Below are positions 1 to 10,700 of a stretch of DNA of 64,000 bases, one piece after another. The notes below the pieces were generated by a model. The model did not search any database. It had not been told where the DNA came from and worked only from the letters and a program-made list of their open reading frames with translations. Numbering within the stretch: the first letter of the stretch is position 1; every line of letters starts with the position of its first letter. Source of the DNA: Cepaea nemoralis. Lineage: Eukaryota > Mollusca > Gastropoda > Stylommatophora > Helicidae. The stretch spans positions 798,501 to 862,500 of the forward strand of contig JACEFZ010013235.1 of NCBI GenBank assembly GCA_014155875.1, read 5' to 3'. The position numbers and the translations under genes are program-made.

Positions 1-470
1 CCAATAAAAAGATGTCAATTGAAACGAGAAAAAGAGTGTTGAGGGGATACATAGAGCCTGTTCTTTTGTATGGATGTGAAACTTGGACAATGTGCAGTCA
101 AGCTAAAAAACATCTGATGGCTGCAGAAATGTGGTTTCTGAGGAAAATACAAAGAATACCATGGACAGACAGAAAAACCAATGACCAAGTACTACAGGAG
201 ACAAATGAACATCGTAAACTGATTAGAGAAATTAGACCTAGACAGTCAAAGTTTTTTGGACATGTTATGAAAAGAAATGGATTGGAGAACTTAGTGACAA
301 CTGGCAAGATCGAAGGGAACAGACCAAGAGGAAGACCGAGAGGAAAATACCTGGATGGCTTGGCCACATGGCATGGACGAGACAGGAACACTGAGCTGAT
401 CCACAACGCTGGTGATCGAGTGAAATGGCGAGTCATGACCGCCCACACTTTCCGTCATGGCACATGATTG
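1..470 (+). mobile_element. LINE family A, 3' end of ORF (5' part outside window)
   Basis: An open frame of 151 codons encodes the C-terminal tail of a non-LTR retrotransposon polymerase: RKRVLRGYIEPVLLYGCETW, then FFGHVMKRNGLENL and RPRGRPRGKYLDGL. It ends with HGT and a (TGAT)n tail. The same protein occurs on the minus strand at 43.2-43.8 kb. Family-level identity is clear; clade assignment (RTE-like or otherwise) is not possible by eye. Confidence 0.85.
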
Positions 471-939
471 ATTGATATTTTGCTGCATCTCGTCAGGTGC
501 ATACTACAGTGTTATAGATCATATGGAGTGAATAAATGAATTATACTATGGCTGAAATACTTAAAGCGCAGGCATTGTTATCGTTTGAATGTGGAGCATT
601 TGTTATCCCCATGATAATCACAAATTTAAACAAAATCTTTTGGTCTGTACATAATTGGTTGGAAATAGGTTTACATTTTGGCATGGAAGCTTTCAAGAAA
701 CTAAAATGAAACAATTGGAAAAATGGACATTTCCTAACCAAAAAGGATGAATAGAACCTGGCAACTTGTGAGATAAGGTGTTATCACAGGATGCAAAGAG
801 TGAAGTGGACATAGAAAAGATGAAAATAATAAATTCTTTTAAATACAGTATATAGACAACTGAATATTTAAAAAAAAAATGAAATTCTATCTTCATTTCG
901 TCACAATATAGGTATAATTGCAACAGAAAGTCAAAACAA

Positions 940-1290
940 AGGACTTAGTCTGAATAACAGTGAATGGAACCTATTGAAACGAGTCAATGTATTTAAGTAA
1001 TTGATTATTTTAATAACAGCAGATGGAAGATGTATTAAGAATTTTAAATGTAGAATAGCCCAAGCTAAGGAAGCTTTTTACAAGATTCTGCTATTTATAT
1101 TTGTCAGTCAAGGTAAGGAAAAGAGTTCTTAATAGCTGTTTAGAACAAATCCTGAAGTACATAAGTGAATCTTGGATAATCAGCAGACAAGTGAGAAAGT
1201 ATATGGAAGCTACGGAGGTGTGGTCTAAAAATGAGTACAGAGTTTTCAGAATTTTGTTGAAATTATCTAGGAAGGAAAGGTGACGAGGAG
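940..1290 (+). mobile_element. Decayed LINE C-terminal fragment (B-like)
   Basis: Translation in mixed frames gives KGLSLNNSE, ITADGRCIKNFKCRIAQAKE and ESWIISRQVRKYMEATEVW, matching the RT thumb and C-terminal region of LINE B with several frame breaks. It is old and 5' truncated. Confidence 0.7.
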
Positions 1291-1363
1291 AGGAACTGGC
1301 CGCCCAGCCTTGTTATGTGAGGCAGTGTTAGGTGACGACCTAATATTTCACACCCCCGTGGTA

Positions 1364-1520
1364 GCATAGGATGTATTTTTAATGACTGTGGGGTTTTTTT
1401 TAAATATTGCCGTTGCAAGTTTTGTATTCACCCTCTGTGGAGTTCATGCAACATAAAAGGTTGCACAACTTGGAACGGCAATATTTTAAAAAACCCCACA
1501 GTCATTAAAAATACACCCTG
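1364..1520. mobile_element. 157-bp fold-back MITE with TA duplication
   Basis: Two arms of about 55 bp are near-perfect inverted copies (gtatttttaatgactgtggg and its complement) around a 40-bp loop. The element is bounded by TA on both sides. Removing it and one TA joins gtgg-TA-tctgcc, consistent with the SINE S5-like sequence it interrupts. The TA target fits the Tc1/mariner superfamily; no coding remains. Confidence 0.75.
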
Positions 1521-2224
1521 TATCTGCCACAGTACTACCTTTGTCTGTAAATAAAGGTATCTGAGAAGACAGCAAAATGGCTCAAAGATAGGGTGTCTGC
1601 CTCTAACTTGAGAAAACAGGGTATGAATCATGGTGTTGTCTCTTCCAGAATAAAGACCCGCAAGGATGTTACATTTCCCTAAGATCCTAGGATATTGGAC
1701 TGGATGCCTAGCCTTCTGGGATACCGGGGAAGATCTAATAGAACTCATGTTCATGTCGGAGTAACTAAATATCCCTCAGAAGTTGGAAATCTAATAAAGA
1801 GTGGACTGAATTGGCCACTTTCCAAGATAAATTTCAAAATGAAAAGACATTTCCAGAGAAAAGAATACTGAATGCATGTATGGTTCTGGATATTGAAAGC
1901 TTGCTAGTGCTACAGAGTTTGTAAGCTATGTTGGAATTGTCCTTGTGTCATCTGTGGAAGGAGACTCACAAAGGATCACTGTGCAATTTAGATGATCTTT
2001 AACTAGGCACAAAGGTATTTAGTCAAAGGCATCTAAACAGATTTGTTACCCGTGATGTAAATATTGTTTGAAGTATGTCATATTTTGTTTTTAATTGCAG
2101 TTATTACTAGTTAAAAATAAATATTCGATAAATGCTAATTGTTTTTGATCCGTGCCACTTTTTAAAAATACATGGCTTTGACTTGTTTATAAAAGCACAA
2201 AATATGACTGAGAAGTTTGATGTG

Positions 2225-2560
2225 TGGATAAAATTATCACAATAATATTTTATGTTTTTATTCATAATTTTCCATCTATCATGCTTTTCAGTCATATTTT
2301 ATATTTTTATTTGTGTTTTTCCATACATCGAGCTCTCAGTCATATTTTATGTTTTTAAAAAAAATTTCCATCTGTCGAGCATCTCAGTTATATTTTATTT
2401 TTTTATTTGTGTTTTTCCACACGTCGAGCTTTTAAGTCATATGTTATATTTTTATTTGTGGTTTTTCATCTGTCAAGCGTCTTTCATATTTTAGGTTTTT
2501 ATTTGTGGTTTTCCATCTGTCAAGTTTCTCAGTCATATTTTATGTTTTTATTTGGACTCC
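2225..2560 (+). repeat. Tandem array, about 48-bp unit, 6-7 copies
   Basis: Units of the form cagtcatattttatgttttt followed by atttgtgtttttccatctgtcgagc repeat with substitutions. It sits just upstream of exon A. The short ORFs inside are repeat artefacts. Confidence 0.85.
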
Positions 2561-2635
2561 CGTGAAAGCTTAGCAGCAGCGAACCCCTTTTATTGACACC
2601 ATTGGCTTATCTATACCTTGTTGATAACTTTCCAG

Positions 2636-2724
2636 TAAATTGCAAGAAAGTACAAAACAGGTGAATGAGTTGAAAGTCAAAGTTGAGGTTCTGGAAACAA
2701 AACTGAGCAAAGTTAATGAGTCTT
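2636..2724 (+). CDS. MRCK: MRCK exon A: coiled coil segment
   Basis: The acceptor is ttccag and the donor gtaagt. The exon begins with the last base of a split codon, reads 29 codons (KLQESTKQVNELKVKVEVLE...KVNES) and ends in phase 1. Leu and Val recur with heptad spacing, and the segment is rich in Lys and Glu, as expected for the long dimerising coiled coil between kinase and C1 domains. It is assigned by phase continuity with the following exons rather than by strong identity. Confidence 0.8.
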
Positions 2725-2979
2725 GTAAGTTATTTTGTTGTTTGTTTTTGTATTTCTTATCTGATGCCACACACTGATATATTGGATACAATTTATAGAG
2801 CTCTTTAATTTTAATAAAAGAAAGTACGTGTAATAAGTAAACTTGGTGTAAAGTATGTTATTCTATTCCCTTCTTCTTCCTTTCTTTTTTCTGTATGGTT
2901 CTTGGCTTCAGAATATGAAGAATTTTTAAACAAGCTCTGGTCTCATGAGTCTGTTTATTGCCTCAGTTACGCCATTTAT

Positions 2980-2980
<1 letters not shown>

Positions 2981-3069
<89 letters not shown>
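2981..3069 (+). repeat. (GA)n microsatellite
   Basis: About 89 bp of uninterrupted AG dinucleotides in the intron after exon A. Confidence 0.98.
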
Positions 3070-3071
<2 letters not shown>

Positions 3072-3177
3072 ACCTGCATAGCAGCAATAATTATGCACTC
3101 TAGTTTCATCAGCTGACTCTGTGACACTATGAGCAGTCCCAATTCATACTAAATTACTGAGAGCATCAAATGTGGAT

Positions 3178-3670
3178 AGGGTTGCCGGGCGTCCGGCAAA
3201 AAGAGGACATGTCCTCCTATTTAGCCTAATATTCTCCGTGCGGCAGGCAAAGCTAAAAACCTTTAAAATGTCTGGCTTTTCTTATATTTTATATTCTTTT
3301 ATATTTTATGTGTAATTAATAAAGATTATAAGGTAATAATTGTATAATCAGCTGTTTAAATAATGTTTTTTAGCATTTTGAAAAAAAGGCCTCCATTGAA
3401 TTTATATTTATTTTTTAACATGATTGTTTCTTGGTCAATTCACTAAGAGTAAGATACACTTACTGTCAGCTATTCTAATAAACTTGTTTTTGTTTCTTGG
3501 TTGATTCACTAAGAGTAAGATACACTTATTGTCAGCTATTCTAATAAACTTGTACTGATTGTGGGCTTAATCTGGAACAATTCAAATGAAACATTCAATA
3601 TGTCCTCCTTTGTCCGATTTTTTGTCTTATTATGTCCTCCTTTTGGTGCCCACGTATCTGGCAACCCTAG
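3178..3670. mobile_element. hAT-type non-autonomous element with 8-bp TSD
   Basis: The element starts agggttgccgg and ends ctggcaaccctag, which are inverted complements. It is flanked on both sides by the 8-bp duplication atgtggat. An 8-bp duplication and these termini fit the hAT superfamily. Inside there is a direct duplication of about 70 bp (near 3420-3560) containing cactaagagtaagatacact; no transposase frame is seen. Confidence 0.85.
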
Positions 3671-3689
3671 ATGTGGATAGAGTATGAAC

Positions 3690-4140
3690 AACATTCTTTG
3701 CTCTATTATATTGCTGCCCTAGTCTTCAGTGCACCAAGTACCTTTTAGATCTCATAACAACTCTTTTCATATGATCCTTAAACAACAGCTTCTCAGGCTT
3801 CTGTCGAAAGTGATCCCCAGGTATCTTACTTCACTCTCTCTGTAAACATTTCTGCCATGTATTATAGGACCTGGGACGTTTTATCTAAGTTAATGGAAAC
3901 CACCCACCTCTGTACACAAATCGGTCACGTTGTTTACTGTCGTTCCTGTGCTATTTGCTTCTGGTCTCTTCCCTGCCTATACACAAGGACATCATCTGCA
4001 CATATCAGTATCCTTCCAATCCATGGTGCTTCAATGTTAGCAATCTTGCTTGTGTAAACATTGAATAGCAAAAGTAAGATTGCAGATCCTTATAATCCGG
4101 TGCACTCCTACGAGGTCCATAAACCTAGGCGAAGAACAAC
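3690..4140 (-). mobile_element. LINE reverse transcriptase remnant
   Basis: Read on the minus strand in broken frames, the region gives ICADDVLVYRQGRDQ, VSINLDKTSQVL and HLKTRAAI, the palm (ADD box) and following segment of a LINE RT. This RT style is often found with a downstream RNase H, so it may belong to family E. It is heavily mutated. Confidence 0.6.
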
Positions 4141-4249
4141 ACTATGAGAGTGCAGAGTAGCTGCTATCTAATTCACCATCCCGGGACTAACACACTTCTC
4201 TATAAGAGTATGCATTACAGAGAAAGTAAAATTTACACAATTGCAATCT

Positions 4250-4800
4250 CAAGTCACACATTGACTTCTGGGTTAGGAAGGCGCATAGCTGAGTGTGACG
4301 TACTCCTCTCAGAAACTTTCAAAACTTTCCTAATGCTGATAAGCAACCTTTGATAGGTATGGCTGTTTGGTCGTGTGTGTCCAGAGCTATCCAGATCTTT
4401 CTCTCTTAACCTTCCTTTTGCTTTTTTCCCATCAATTTTACCAACTGTCACAAAGTGTTGAAGTTTATTTCTCCTCATGAGGTGCCCACAAATCTTGACA
4501 TCCACGTCTTAATTTCTGTAATCAGTTTACAGTTTTCATGAATTTCTGACAGGACTGTCTCCTTCCATTGTCTGGTATTTTACATTTTCCTCAGAAACCA
4601 CAGTTCCACTGCTATTAGATGTTTCCCAATTTGTTTATTGTCCATGTTTCACATACATACAACAATAGAGGTTCTATATAGCAATTCAGCACTCTTTTTC
4701 TCATTGTAGTTGACAGCCTTTTATTGGTCAATATATTTTCCATCTTGCAAATGGCTACCTTTACCATGGGGAGTCTGTATCTGACCTTCACAAGTCATGA
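4250..4800 (-). mobile_element. LINE family A-like C-terminal fragment, decayed
   Basis: The minus strand gives MVKVAICKMENILTNKRLST, then RKRVLNCYIEPLLLY and GKIDGKKAKGRLREKDLD with stops and shifts. It aligns with the LINE A tail at 43.3-43.8 kb but is much older. Confidence 0.75.
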
Positions 4801-4859
4801 TTCGACAACTCACAGAAGCCAGACCATGAATGCTGTAGTGAATTAAATGACCCATACTC

Positions 4860-5030
4860 AAAGACTCTAATGGGCATAGTTATTTTCCCCCCTGAATTGT
4901 TTGGGAAGGAAAGGTGACAAAGAAGGGAATTAGCCACCTCACCTCACATGTTGTGGCCTAGAATATGTGAAGACGTAACACTTCACATCCCAGAAGTATC
5001 TGCAATAGGAATCTTTACCTTTCATATATT
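4860..5030 (+). repeat. SINE S5-like fragment
   Basis: The motif gggaaggaaaggtgacaaag...ggcctagaatatgtgaagac...cacatcccagaagtatctgc recurs near 1270-1360, 28300-28420 and 54740-54840. It is the 3' part of a short repeat whose 28.2 kb copy has a tRNA-like head. Confidence 0.55.
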
Positions 5031-5218
5031 CAGAAATATGGGTCTCTTTAGCCACAAAGCCACTTGAAATGTTATTGCAACATTTTTATGACATTTTATT
5101 CATCTTGATTGGAAAGAAAATCTGAGTAAATTAAGAGTGTAACAAAGAAAGTATGTATCTGATCCACAAAGACTGTTATTTCATTGTATAATATGCTCTC
5201 TTTCAAATTTATTTTCAG

Positions 5219-5289
5219 GGGAATCGAGAATAGGAGATAAAACTTCAATCTTTGAATTCCTGAATGATAAATATGCACTGTTGCCTGAT
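5219..5289 (+). CDS. MRCK: MRCK exon B: linker after coiled coil
   Basis: The acceptor is tattttcag and the donor gtgagt. Two leading bases complete a Trp codon with the final t of the previous exon, then 23 codons follow (ESRIGDKTSIFEFLNDKYALLPD), ending in phase 0. The frame is open only in the phase demanded by both neighbours. No domain is recognised. It may be a variable cassette. Confidence 0.75.
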
Positions 5290-5399
5290 GTGAGTATGTG
5301 GTAAAAGTGGGGTATTCTTAGTTTGGGCTTATTCTGTTACACATCCTCATTTGTCACAATAGATATATGTGTTGTCAGTCTCCCACTGCTCCCTCGACT

Positions 5400-5985
5400 T
5401 AACAAAATGCAATAAATAAATCACCAAAAACCAAAAAGTGGTCGGTAAGCTTGACTTGAACACATTCACAAGTAACAAAATGCAATCAATAAATCACCAA
5501 AAAATAAGAAGTAGATGGTAAGCTTGACTTGAACACATTCACAAGTAACAAAATGCAATCAATAAATCACCAAAAAACAAGAAGTAGACGGTAAGCTTGA
5601 CTTAAACACATTCACAAGTAACAAAATGCAATCAATAAATCACCAAAAAAAACAAGAAGTAGATGGTAAGCTTGACTTGAACACATTCACAAGTAACAAA
5701 ATGCAATCAATAAATCACCAAAAAACAAGAAGTAGATGGTAAGCTTGACGTGAACACATTCACAAGTAACAAAATGCAATCAATAAATCACCAAAAAACA
5801 AGAAGTAGACGGTAAGCTTGACTTGTAACACATTCACAAGTAACAAAATGCAATAAATAAATCCCCAAAAACCAAGAAGTAGATGGTAAGCTTGACTTGA
5901 ACACATTCACAAGTAACAAAATGGACATTGTGGTCAAAGCCTTCATCAGGACAATGGTTAACAAGAATAAGGGGAACTGCAGTAA
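5400..5985 (-). repeat. 73-bp tandem array, 8 copies, linked to a Penelope-like element
   Basis: The word aacaaaatgcaat recurs at 73-75 bp steps (5400, 5474, 5547, 5620, 5695, 5768, 5842, 5915). Each unit carries aatcaccaaaaaacaagaag and gtaagcttgacttgaac. The same block occurs once at 5990-6070, where it runs into a hammerhead-like core, so the array is amplified from that region. Confidence 0.9.
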
Positions 5986-6260
5986 AGCTTAAAAAAGCAA
6001 TGAATGAATCACCAAAAAACGAGAAGTAGATTGTGAGCTTTACTGAAACACGATTACAAGAAACAAATTGGACGTTGCGGCCGAAGCCTTCATCAGCACA
6101 GAACAAACAAACACAAACCGACACAAAACTACATGAAACACTACATGACAATATTAAGGGTACTTATCTGAATCTGTATCCTAGCTGGGAGCGACTGACG
6201 CGCGTTAGACGACTATCAGTGGATTATATGAACCGGATGTATGGTCAACGGGTCAAAGGT
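5986..6260 (-). mobile_element. Penelope-like element terminal region with hammerhead-like cores
   Basis: On the minus strand, CTGATGA (6090-6096) is followed by a GGC-TTCG-GCC hairpin and GCAAC (6074-6078), then GTCC. A second core (CTGATGA...ACAAT) lies at 5927-5949. Functional hammerheads have CUGANGA plus GAAA; here GAAA is changed to GCAA or ACAA. Penelope-like elements are known to carry hammerhead motifs in their terminal repeats, and an endonuclease remnant of that class lies next to it. Confidence 0.7.
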
Positions 6261-6639
6261 TAATACCGTCAGAAGCTCAGGTATTGGCTGAGCCACTGGG
6301 CGGGAGAATAAACAGGAAGGGAGTGGGGTGGAGAGGCGCCCATGTGAGCGGAAGAGTAAAAATTAGGATTGGCTAAGATGTCACAGGCACAGTTTGCAAT
6401 TAGCGATTTCTCGTTCAGTGCTCGAAACACAACTGCGGAAGATTTCATTGCATTGGTCCTCATAGAGGGTATGAGTAGTGGTCGCTCAGAAAACGATTGC
6501 AAACCACCAAACGCAAACCTACCAAGAAATCCCAAACAGCAAAAATGATGCTGGGGTTGACTGCGACATCCTGCAAAGGACATGCAACTACCTTTTTAGT
6601 GGATTATACAACTAGGGGGTGGGAGGGGGTCGACCCTAG

Positions 6640-7250
6640 GAAGTTAAATGAAACTGTGTTGGACATTGTGGCCCTGAGGGGAGAGCGAGCCCAACTGGAA
6701 GATGAGACGGTTTTCCAATGTCTTACGATCCCGTTCATGGGATGCGAATGAATTGTTGGCCGTGACCTGTATGTCAGCCACGTCACAGTGGTCAGGACTT
6801 GAAGTGCATGGATACTGGTTTCTGGGCGCCACTGTTGATATCAGAAAGGTGTTGCCTAAATCTGTCAGCAAGACATAAGCTTGTCTACCTGATATATCTC
6901 ATGTCACAACGTGTGCAAGTAATTGCATAGATAACATTGCGACTCGTGCATGAGAAACCCTCACAAAGGTCATTTTAGGGAATGCCAGACTCTGGGTTTG
7001 AAGTACATGTGGGCAGGTCTTACACTGCGATCGAAGACAAGCCACCGTGCCTGGAAGAGACTTGTGAGGTTGGGGTAGACTGCTATGGACCAGTACGTCC
7101 CTGAGGTTATGATCCTGCCTGTACGCCACCAGGGGGGCATCTGAGAAGACATCGTGAGTGGTTGGGTCTGCCTGGAGAATGGATAGATGTCACAGGAGGA
7201 TATTCTTGGCAGCAATATTATGCGGATGGTAGGTTAGTGAGAGGACAGGT
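6640..7250 (-). pseudogene. Penelope-like element GIY-YIG endonuclease region, decayed
   Basis: The minus strand, with frame shifts, reads LVAYRQDHNLRDVLVHSSLP, then GTVACLRSQCKTCPH and FVRVSHARVA, followed downstream by CDVADIQV...SRKTLENRLIF-like sequence and QLGSLSPQGHNVQHSFI. The LRD.LVHSSLP and C..C.TCP blocks and the ending LIF.LGTL.P.G.N are characteristic of the linker and endonuclease of Penelope-like elements. The RT part was not found. Confidence 0.8.
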
Positions 7251-7499
7251 CTATTATTTCGTGGTTTCGGCCTGGAGAAGAGAGCCTCAGCACGACTGAT
7301 AGACTGTCAGCAAACAACAAATATGCACGTACAATGATATGAAAAACACTAGTAGTAGGCCTCTTTCAGTCCTGTAGGACTATAGGGTTGTGCCGCTGGG
7401 GAGGCACTTGACAGCACCGCTGGCGACTGTATAGACCAATGTGAGAGTGACAATCTCTGTCACAATATCCGCATCTGTAAGATGAGGCAGGCCCCTCAG

Positions 7500-7720
7500 T
7501 AAGTGACTACATTTTATGCCTGTGCCTCCTATCCTCAGTTTGTTGGATCAGATTGCACTCAAATAGCACCAGTCCGTTTTGTACATCTCTTCTCCAGGAG
7601 CATCTGTCTGTTGCAACTCTTTCCCATGTGTCTGGATCTATGCCAAGGGTTTTCATATCTTGTTTACACACATCTTTATATTGCATTTGGGGTCTTCCAA
7701 TTGAAAATATATATATATGT
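7500..7720 (-). mobile_element. LINE C-terminal fragment (family D-like)
   Basis: The minus strand encodes GRPQMQYKDVCKQDMKTLGI, then DPDTWERVATDRCSWRRDVQ, the YKDVCK...W...A.DR..WR block shared with LINE D. Only this C-terminal part remains. Confidence 0.8.
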
Positions 7721-8475
7721 ATATATAAAAGCTACCCATTGTTTTCCTTGTGGTCACATCAAACAAAATACACAAGTGTTTCAATGTTAAAGCAAGCCAG
7801 TCTTTCTTTAATATTATCAGTCCAAGGTTACTTTTGTCTGTTCCTTTGCTGCTTGCTTTCAACTGTTCCTTGTATATTTTAAGTATTATAATATTACTAA
7901 AGTGGTATGTCTTCTTAAAATTGAGGAAAATGAAATATTTTCAGCAGGTAAAATTCTATGAATATCTAGAAAAGGTATCTATGGAGGGAGGTGTACTCAG
8001 GAAGCAGAGAAGAGGAGGACCACAGCATAGATGGATAAGGTTGAAAAAACAGGACCACTCTTGACATTTTGGAAATGTTAAAAATCACATGGCAATGTAA
8101 AAAACAAGAAAGAGGCTGAATAGGCTACAACATAATTTTAAAAGTAGCTACCAGCAAAGAGTATTTCAGGCACGCATCTCTCTGGTAGTTTTGATCCTTG
8201 CTGATGTTATTGAGTTTGTGTACTGTGCTGAGATTCTCCATGTGTGATCTATGGGAGGATACTATAGCAGTTTTGAAGGCTGCCATGTGCCATGAAAGTG
8301 ATTCTTTACACATGAAACCAGTTATAAATTGTATATCATTCTTGTCCATCATGAAGAAACCTTCTTTGAGAAACAAAAAGAGCTATTGAAAACAGGGAAA
8401 TGTTGAAAAACTACAGAATCCACTTTATAATTTTTACATTTTTTGAATTAATTTAATTTGTATTGACCCTTCCAG

Positions 8476-8732
8476 CAAATCTCTATTGAAAGTGAGAAGG
8501 AAGATGACAGTGAGGCTGATAATACCTCAAGGACAGACTCCCGCACGGACTTGAGATTGGGTAGTGATAGTGAACCATCTGTGCCTAGAGAGATTCCTTA
8601 TACTCAACCGTATGAGCCAATAAGACCATGGGGTGTGAGTAAAACAGGCAGTCCCAGTCAGCCGCGCCTGGGATCTCAAGGAAGCACAGATACACCCCAC
8701 TCTCCAAAGTCTCCACACGGCAGACAGCACAG
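8476..8732 (+). CDS. MRCK: MRCK exon C: acidic, Ser/Pro-rich spacer ending in first C1 ligand
   Basis: The acceptor is cttccag, and the donor (ag then gtatag) follows 85 codons plus two bases. The exon starts in phase 0. The start is acidic (SEKEDDSEAD), followed by Ser/Thr/Pro-rich sequence with several SP and TP sites (TPHSPKSPHG), suggesting a disordered, phosphorylatable spacer. The last full codon is the His that begins the C1 motif (QH|RF). Confidence 0.88.
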
Positions 8733-8744
8733 GTATAGACCTCA

Positions 8745-9240
8745 TCAAATGTATCTTTGTTTCAGATTTCTAGTCTATAAATGCTAGGGCTCATTAAATG
8801 TCTCTTTGTTTCAGATTTGTTGTCTAAATGCTAGGCCTCAACATCTCTTTGTTTAAGATGTTTAGCCTATAAATGCTAGGCCTCAGTATCTCCTTGTTTC
8901 AGATTTATTGTCTATAAATGCTAGGCCTCATTAAATACCTCTTTGTTTAAGATTTGTAGTCTGTAAATGTTAGGTCTCATAAAACGTCTCTTTTTCTGAT
9001 TGCTTTAAAAAGTCGCTTTAAACGTCGACAGGGTTGACCTCATTGCACTGGGTTTTATCCCATATGGCTTGGTCTCTTTCCCCAGCGTGGAAAGCGTCAC
9101 ACAAAGCATGAACTCCTTAGCTAATAAATGCTAGGCCTCATTAAAAGTCTTTCTGTTTCAGATATGCAGCCTAAAAATGCTAGGCCTCATTAAACGTCTC
9201 TTTGTTTCAGATTTAAAGTCTATAAATGCTAGACCTTTTT
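8745..9240 (+). repeat. Tandem array of about 50-bp units with acceptor-like motifs
   Basis: Roughly eight copies of a unit containing ataaatgctaggcctcatta and ctctttgtttcagattt start just after the exon C donor. Several copies contain perfect pyrimidine-cag acceptor-like sequence. A SINE S4-like fragment (9000-9125, with aagcatgaactccttagct) interrupts the array. Confidence 0.85.
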
Positions 9241-10435
9241 TTCACATGTATATGCACACTTGTTAGCCTTTCATTTAGTTGGAAAGGGCCTTGGTTAATA
9301 GAGAAAGATAATTTTCATTTGGAAAAAGTATGATATTACAGAAGATGCTTTGTGTGAAACTGAAATACGATCAAGGATTACAGAAGTCATATAGGTGCTT
9401 CGAGAGAAACAAATATTTCTAATATCAATTAACACCAGTATTGAACTGGGGAAATGAATAATCACTATAGATGTATATCCCTCAACACTAACTGGCCCCA
9501 AAACATGGACTGTAAACAAAAGAGATGAAATGAACTTGGAAGCTGTTGAGATGTAGTGTTTTTGCAGAATGTAAAGAATAAGCTGGGCAGAAAAGGGGAT
9601 GACATGAACACATTCTTAAAGACATTGAAGGAAATAGACAACTATTGAACATCATACTAAAAAGATTATCTTGACTTGGTCTCAGTTTGAGACGTGGAGA
9701 TCTGTTACTGTAAGTACAGGAGAGTAAAAGCCAGGGAAAGAGAAAAAGAGGATGTCCTAGGAGAAACTATCATACAAGCGTGCAAAGACATTAGGACACA
9801 CATTTATGCTTACACATGGTTCATGGAAAGTTGAACCAATGATAGTGAAGGAGCTACATTGACGGCTGTTAGTTTACAAATAAATATGATCATGTGTGTC
9901 TATTTTGGATGAGTATCCGTCCTTAATGGTAAGTATGGATTAGGAATTGGGACATTATTCATCCAGGGCTAGACATCTTTACAGTGTTAGCTGCTTCTTT
10001 ATAGATGAGCTGTATAGAATATAATTAAAAGTAAAATGGATGAAATGAATGTCATCAGTAGACAAAGATATGATACGTGAGTGAACAAAACTAAAAGCAA
10101 CCCCATTTGTATGCCTGATAGCAGTTTTTTTTAACACAATGTCATGCCTGTATTTTATGTGACCAAATGTCAGACAAGGGGTTTGTTGGTGGGTTATGAA
10201 TTGTCTGAAAAACAGAGCTTCATCTCTTAAATCTGAGACATTGGCATTGGGTTGCCTGAGCCCCAAAAGAGTTTGCATCTGTTGGAGTGAGGTTGGTGTG
10301 GAGACTTTTCTCCCGATGAAGTACCAAAGTACTGTCTCCCATTGGGGTTGTGTTGCAGAGCTCTCTTTCCCTTCTACAAGCTCAGAAACCAGTGGGGTGT
10401 GCAAGGCCAGTACTGGAACTTCACATCTGCAGAGA
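9241..10435. other. Intronic sequence without a recognised gene
   Basis: AT-rich intron. The 193-codon minus ORF ending at 9979 overlaps the LINE B 3' tail at its N-terminus and has no protein-like conservation I recognise. Nothing else is supported. Confidence 0.5.
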
Positions 10436-10439
10436 GACA

Positions 10440-10700
10440 TCATCATCATCAAGTGCCCTGCCAGCTGGTGTAGGCGTTTATGTCTCTCCACAGATCTCAG
10501 TCTTTGGTGTTCTGGATCAACTCTGCTGCGATATTCCTCCATTTCACTGTCTGAATCCATTCAGCATCATTTCTCTTGGTCTGTCTCTGCCTCTCTTCCC
10601 CCTGATCTTTCCAGTTGTCATGATGTTCTCCAATGCCTCTCTTCTCATCACATGACCGAAGAAAGCTGTTTGTCTCTTACTTATTGTTGTATTTAATGTT
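10440..10700 (-). mobile_element. LINE family B 3' end
   Basis: The minus strand gives TISKRQTAFFGHVMRREALE, then NIMTTGKIRGKRGRGRPREM, with stops further on, ending in a (CATCAT)n-like tail. It is 5' truncated. Compare 19.2-19.7, 35.5-35.9 and 50.1-50.6 kb. Confidence 0.85.

Noticed and set aside
5400..5985. Regular repeat-spacer look suggesting a CRISPR array
   Set aside because: The whole 73-bp unit is conserved, with no variable spacers, and the locus is eukaryotic.
9979..10560. 193-codon minus ORF
   Set aside because: Its first third is the shifted tail of LINE B and the rest resembles nothing; it has no splice or promoter context.
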